A DNA stretch of 64,000 bases from Aliiglaciecola lipolytica E3 (GTDB taxonomy: Bacteria > Pseudomonadota > Gammaproteobacteria > Enterobacterales > Alteromonadaceae): the NCBI RefSeq assembly GCF_000314975.1, contig NZ_BAEN01000022.1, positions 62,001 to 126,000 of the forward strand, written 5' to 3'. This document shows positions 61,067 to 64,000 of the stretch, piece after piece (the stretch's first letter is position 1; every line of letters starts with the position of its first letter). A program made the translations under genes and the position numbers. The notes under the pieces were generated by a model that saw only the letters and a program-made list of their open reading frames with translations, was not told the origin of the DNA and ran no database searches.

Positions 61067-62110
61067 ATGGATGTTGTTGAGTTGGCCCATAAAGCCATTA
61101 GCCCAATCTTATATTCTTTAGGTTTTTATCAAAGGAGTTGGTCTAGAAAAGCGAAAACTCAGGGAATTGTAGCCGTACCTTATTATCATAGAATTGTAGA
61201 TAGTCATGAAGTAAATAGCGGATTGCTCGCAGATGAGCTTGGTGTTCCCGCGGATATATTCGAAGCACAAATGCGTTTTATGTTAAAACACTTCACACCG
61301 ATTCGTCCTTCTCAAGTCAATGAAGCATTAAAAAAGCCAGGTTTATATTTTACCGTCACCTTCGACGATGGATTTGAAGACAATTACACTGTTGCCGCAC
61401 CAATTTTAAAGAAGCTGGGAATATCGGGTGCGTTTTATGTAGTGAGTGATTATGTAGGAACCGACAAATTATTTTGGTGGGAGCAATTAGCTTACTTATT
61501 AAAAAATACCCAAAAAAAGCAAATTGATATAAGCCAAGTTTATCCACTTTGGTTAGAGCAAGAAAAACTCCCTAAAATTATACTTTTAGACTCTGCGGTG
61601 CACGTACAGGAAGCACAGAAAAAACTAGCCGCTGCGTTTCGCCACACCAAACCTTGTGATATCCCACAAACAATTCTAAAACTAGCGAAAGAACTAGCAG
61701 TTGCTGCCGTACAAATTGGTAGAGACCACCCACTGATGAATTGGGAACAGCTTCACGACTTACAAAATCAAGGTTTTGAAATTGGTGGACATACTGCAAG
61801 TCATATCAATTTAGGTAAAGCAGAAACGAACGATTACGCCCATGAAATTAATCAAAGTACACAAGATTTGTCGTCAAAACTAAAAAGCCCCGTGGAAACT
61901 TTTGCTTATCCTTACGGTACGTTTTCGCACTATACCCATGCCGCTTCAAAAGAAGTGGCTAATAATGGTTATACCTGTGCATTTACAACCAATAATGGTG
62001 TGATTACTCAATCGAGTGATAAGTATGAATACCCGCGATTTACACTAAATAAGAGTTGGCCTTTTGCCTGTGCGTTTAATGTCGCCAGTGCATTTCGTAG
62101 TGGGTCTTAA
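61067..62110 (+). CDS. Polysaccharide deacetylase (NodB homology, CE4)
   Basis: A 347-residue metal-dependent deacetylase, likely acting on N- or O-acetyl groups of an exopolysaccharide. The NodB domain shows YYHRIVDSHEVNSG, then the metal Asp motif FTVTFDDGFEDNYTVAAPIL (about 105), and later the metal His pair in FEIGGHTASHINLGKAE (about 235) and FAYPYGTFSHYT. An insert of about 90 residues sits between the first and second metal motifs. No signal peptide is apparent, as in deacetylases of exosortase-associated loci. It starts the plus-strand polysaccharide group; start at 61067 behind TTGGAG. Confidence 0.9.
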   Translation: MDVVELAHKAISPILYSLGFYQRSWSRKAKTQGIVAVPYYHRIVDSHEVNSGLLADELGVPADIFEAQMRFMLKHFTPIRPSQVNEALKKPGLYFTVTFDDGFEDNYTVAAPILKKLGISGAFYVVSDYVGTDKLFWWEQLAYLLKNTQKKQIDISQVYPLWLEQEKLPKIILLDSAVHVQEAQKKLAAAFRHTKPCDIPQTILKLAKELAVAAVQIGRDHPLMNWEQLHDLQNQGFEIGGHTASHINLGKAETNDYAHEINQSTQDLSSKLKSPVETFAYPYGTFSHYTHAASKEVANNGYTCAFTTNNGVITQSSDKYEYPRFTLNKSWPFACAFNVASAFRSGS

Positions 62111-62164
62111 GCACGGTAAGCAATATTGGCGAAATTAACGTGATAACAAGGAAAAGTTTTTATT

Positions 62165-63214
62165 ATGGTTAAGTCAGTAGCACTATTGATGCCTGCCTTG
62201 AATGAGGAAACTTCAGCAGTTGAAACCTTGGATTCAATATTCAAGTCAACTCGCTTGCCTGACGAAATCATTGTAGCGGATGGCGGTAGTACTGATAAAA
62301 CTCGTGAAGTTGTAGCGAAATATCAAGATCGAGGGGTTAAGTTAATAATAATCGATAACCCTGATGTCTATGCCGGCGCTGGAAGAAATTACGCATTCGC
62401 TGCCTGCAATAGCGATATTTTAATGTTAATGGACTTTGGGAATACTGTCGCCCCAGATTGGATAGAAAAAATGGCCGTACCGTTCGAACAGAATCCAGAA
62501 ATGGGGTTTGTAAGTGGCGCATTTATTCCTGATGCTGATAGCGATTTCGAACATGTTGTTGCTTCAATTTTGTACCACAACAATGCGTTGTTAGACAAAA
62601 TCCCTATCGAAAAATTAATGCAGCAAATGCCGACTGACCACTCCCCCGGAGCATTAAGTTTAGCCATCAGTCGAGATATGTGGATCAAGGTACAAGGCAT
62701 GCCAGATTGGTTACGAGCGGCTGAAGATAAATTATTTGGTCGGAAAATGATGACCTTTAAGCCGGTTTACGCACTTCTTCCTGAAGCCAGAATTAAGCAC
62801 CATATGCGCAGTAACCTGTTAGATGTTTTCAAACAAATGCAAACCTATTCCAGAGGAAATGGGCGGACCAGATACTTACAAAAATATCTTCTGAAGTTAC
62901 TCGCAATATACATCTTACCATTGATTTTTATACCATTTTTTCCAACGAAAATACTCTTAACTGCTATTGTTATAGGGGCATTAATGTATTTTTGGAAATC
63001 TGGTGTTTCAAAAGTTATTAAGGTTGACGGGAAATTACGTAAGCATAAATTTATTTTCCAATCGATTGGGATCGTTGTTGCACGTGATTTAGGTGTTATG
63101 TGGGGCACGTTGCTTGGCTTGTTTGATTGGCATATGAAGCCACAATTTAAACAAAAATATTATCAATATATAAAGGATACATCGTTAATCAATGAACCAA
63201 TAATTGTAGATTAA
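62165..63214 (+). CDS. Glycosyltransferase family 2 with C-terminal membrane region
   Basis: Inverting GT-A glycosyltransferase of 349 residues. Motifs are LMPALNEETSAVETLDSIF, then IIVADGGSTDKTREVVAKYQ with the nucleotide-sugar Asp, and LMLMDFGNTVAPDWIEKM as the DxD-equivalent region. The C-terminal 100 residues hold two helices (YILPLIFIPFFPTKILLTAI, then the following ALMYFW stretch), placing it at the inner membrane. It is located between a polysaccharide deacetylase and a sugar-phosphate transferase and therefore builds the same glycan. Gap of 54 bases to the gene before. Confidence 0.9.
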   Translation: MVKSVALLMPALNEETSAVETLDSIFKSTRLPDEIIVADGGSTDKTREVVAKYQDRGVKLIIIDNPDVYAGAGRNYAFAACNSDILMLMDFGNTVAPDWIEKMAVPFEQNPEMGFVSGAFIPDADSDFEHVVASILYHNNALLDKIPIEKLMQQMPTDHSPGALSLAISRDMWIKVQGMPDWLRAAEDKLFGRKMMTFKPVYALLPEARIKHHMRSNLLDVFKQMQTYSRGNGRTRYLQKYLLKLLAIYILPLIFIPFFPTKILLTAIVIGALMYFWKSGVSKVIKVDGKLRKHKFIFQSIGIVVARDLGVMWGTLLGLFDWHMKPQFKQKYYQYIKDTSLINEPIIVD

Positions 63215-63246
63215 TGTTAAAAACAAAATACGGAATTTAGATCGTT

Positions 63247-64000
63247 ATGAATGGTTTATTAAGACCTCATATGACAAAACTCACCGCTATTTTTCAGTTG
63301 GTCGATGGGATACTCATAGCTGGTTGTTATGCAATTATACACAGCAACCATAGGATAGTTTGGCAAGACAAAGACACATTGCTAATATTGATATCGTTAG
63401 TCGTTTTTTTTGTTATTGCAAAAAAATATGGACTGTATCGCTCTTGGCGAATATCAACAGTCGTCAAAGAGTCATTCAACATTTGCACAATATGGCTATA
63501 TTCCCTGATTATATTGGTTTTTTTAGGCTATTTGTTACAGCAACTTCAATATTTCCGTCCGCAAATAATATTTACATGGTTAATCGCGACACCAATATGC
63601 TTGTGTGTTTGGCATGTCTTTGCTAGGAAAGTCTCACACTTTTTGAGGATTCGGAATTTCAATTCCAGAAGCGTCGCAATCTTGGGCTACTCCGAGTTGA
63701 GTAAACGCTTAGCCAACACAGTCAATAATGCGACTTGGATGGGATTACATTTTTGTGGTTATTACGATGACAGAATATGCAGTGATGGCAGCCGATTAAC
63801 TAAAGATGATTTAGAAGATGAATTCTTTAAAGGCAATTTAGATGATCTAGTAAAAATGGCTAGACTGGGCGATATTGATATTATTTATATTACATTTCCC
63901 ATATTTGCCGAAAAGCGTATTCAAGAGATTATTAGAGCCTTTTGTGACACAACAGCCAATGTATATCTCGCTCATGATTTCGATTCCTATAATATCTTAA
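63247..64000 (+). CDS. Undecaprenyl-phosphate sugar-1-phosphate transferase, WcaJ-like (3' end outside window)
   Basis: The initial enzyme of exopolysaccharide repeat-unit synthesis, transferring a hexose-1-phosphate (usually glucose) to undecaprenyl phosphate. The frame is open from ATG 63247 to the end of the window, about 251 residues. Visible are four or five membrane helices (LTAIFQLVDGILIAGCYAII to IIFTWLIATPICLCVWHVF) and the CoA-binding-like domain (NSRSVAILGYSELSKRLANT, then DIDIIYITFPIFAEKRIQEI). The catalytic bac_transf domain lies beyond the window. Full-length relatives have about 460-470 residues. Confidence 0.88.
   Translation, partial: MNGLLRPHMTKLTAIFQLVDGILIAGCYAIIHSNHRIVWQDKDTLLILISLVVFFVIAKKYGLYRSWRISTVVKESFNICTIWLYSLIILVFLGYLLQQLQYFRPQIIFTWLIATPICLCVWHVFARKVSHFLRIRNFNSRSVAILGYSELSKRLANTVNNATWMGLHFCGYYDDRICSDGSRLTKDDLEDEFFKGNLDDLVKMARLGDIDIIYITFPIFAEKRIQEIIRAFCDTTANVYLAHDFDSYNIL

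Noticed and set aside
1-64000. tRNA or rRNA genes, insertion sequences and prophage genes
   Set aside because: No cloverleaf-type sequence, transposase, integrase or phage structural gene was seen by reading; a tRNAscan and ISfinder search would settle it.

Overview
The window looks like a chromosomal segment of a marine gammaproteobacterium, most likely of the Alteromonadales (Alteromonadaceae-like). The basis is an AT-rich genome, the hemE/nudC/rsd neighbourhood, a gammaproteobacterial rpsF-rpsR-rplI operon, a Zur of the gammaproteobacterial type, OmpA with thrombospondin type-3 repeats, and many TonB/ECF-sigma loci. The placement is inferred from protein character; no database search was possible.

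Region 1 (1-12.4 kb) is mostly housekeeping: hemE (cut by the window edge), nudC, rsd, zur, a CheX-like phosphatase, yjbQ, an OmpA-type porin, dnaB and rpsF-rpsR-rplI. Between dnaB and rplI lies about 4 kb of accessory genes (an ECF sigma/anti-sigma/DUF4097 operon, a tandem universal stress protein and a DUF4287 protein). This segment is bracketed by the only REP-like palindromic repeats I found. A strong candidate for a small RNA with its own promoter and terminator sits between hemE and nudC.

Region 2 (12.5-26.5 kb) carries two more ECF sigma systems. The first is sigma/anti-sigma/lipoprotein, divergent from a secreted subtilisin-like protease and followed by an outer-membrane barrel and a secreted acidic low-complexity protein. 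Three transcription units there share a promoter-like signature (GGAAT or GAAAT, 16 bases, CGTTA or CGTTT) at 35-37 bases before the start codon, which looks like a small self-contained ECF regulon. The second is TonB/ECF sigma/membrane protein, plus a protein that resembles the CTP-dependent riboflavin kinase (DUF120) fold. A large nSTAND1-like NTPase with a membrane segment and TPR tail, a DMT transporter and a DUF5916 outer-membrane protein lie between them.

Region 3 (26.5-40.1 kb) is a run of small independent genes: lipoproteins, membrane proteins, OmdA-like, FMN reductase, SRPBCC, MarC, GrpB, OsmC, DUF4870, YedK/HMCES and a GST. They are followed by a same-strand group of membrane dipeptidase, ABC-2 exporter and secreted amidohydrolase.

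Region 4 (40.2-64 kb) is the most striking part: a hybrid NRPS-PKS biosynthetic cluster. Two giant genes one base apart encode acyl-AMP ligase-KR-carrier-C-A-PCP (2422 aa) and KS-AT-KR-ACP-[epimerase-like]-C-A(Gly)-PCP (3016 aa). They are followed by two alpha/beta hydrolases with unusual nucleophile elbows. Convergent to them are a glycosyltransferase, a type II thioesterase and an Sfp-type phosphopantetheinyl transferase. Divergent on the other side are a polysaccharide deacetylase, a GT2 glycosyltransferase and a WcaJ-like sugar-phosphate transferase (cut by the window edge), i.e. an exopolysaccharide locus. The predicted product is a short acylated peptide-ketide ending in glycine. Its biosynthesis genes lie inside an exopolysaccharide locus, so the product may be secreted with, or linked to, the polysaccharide (inference).
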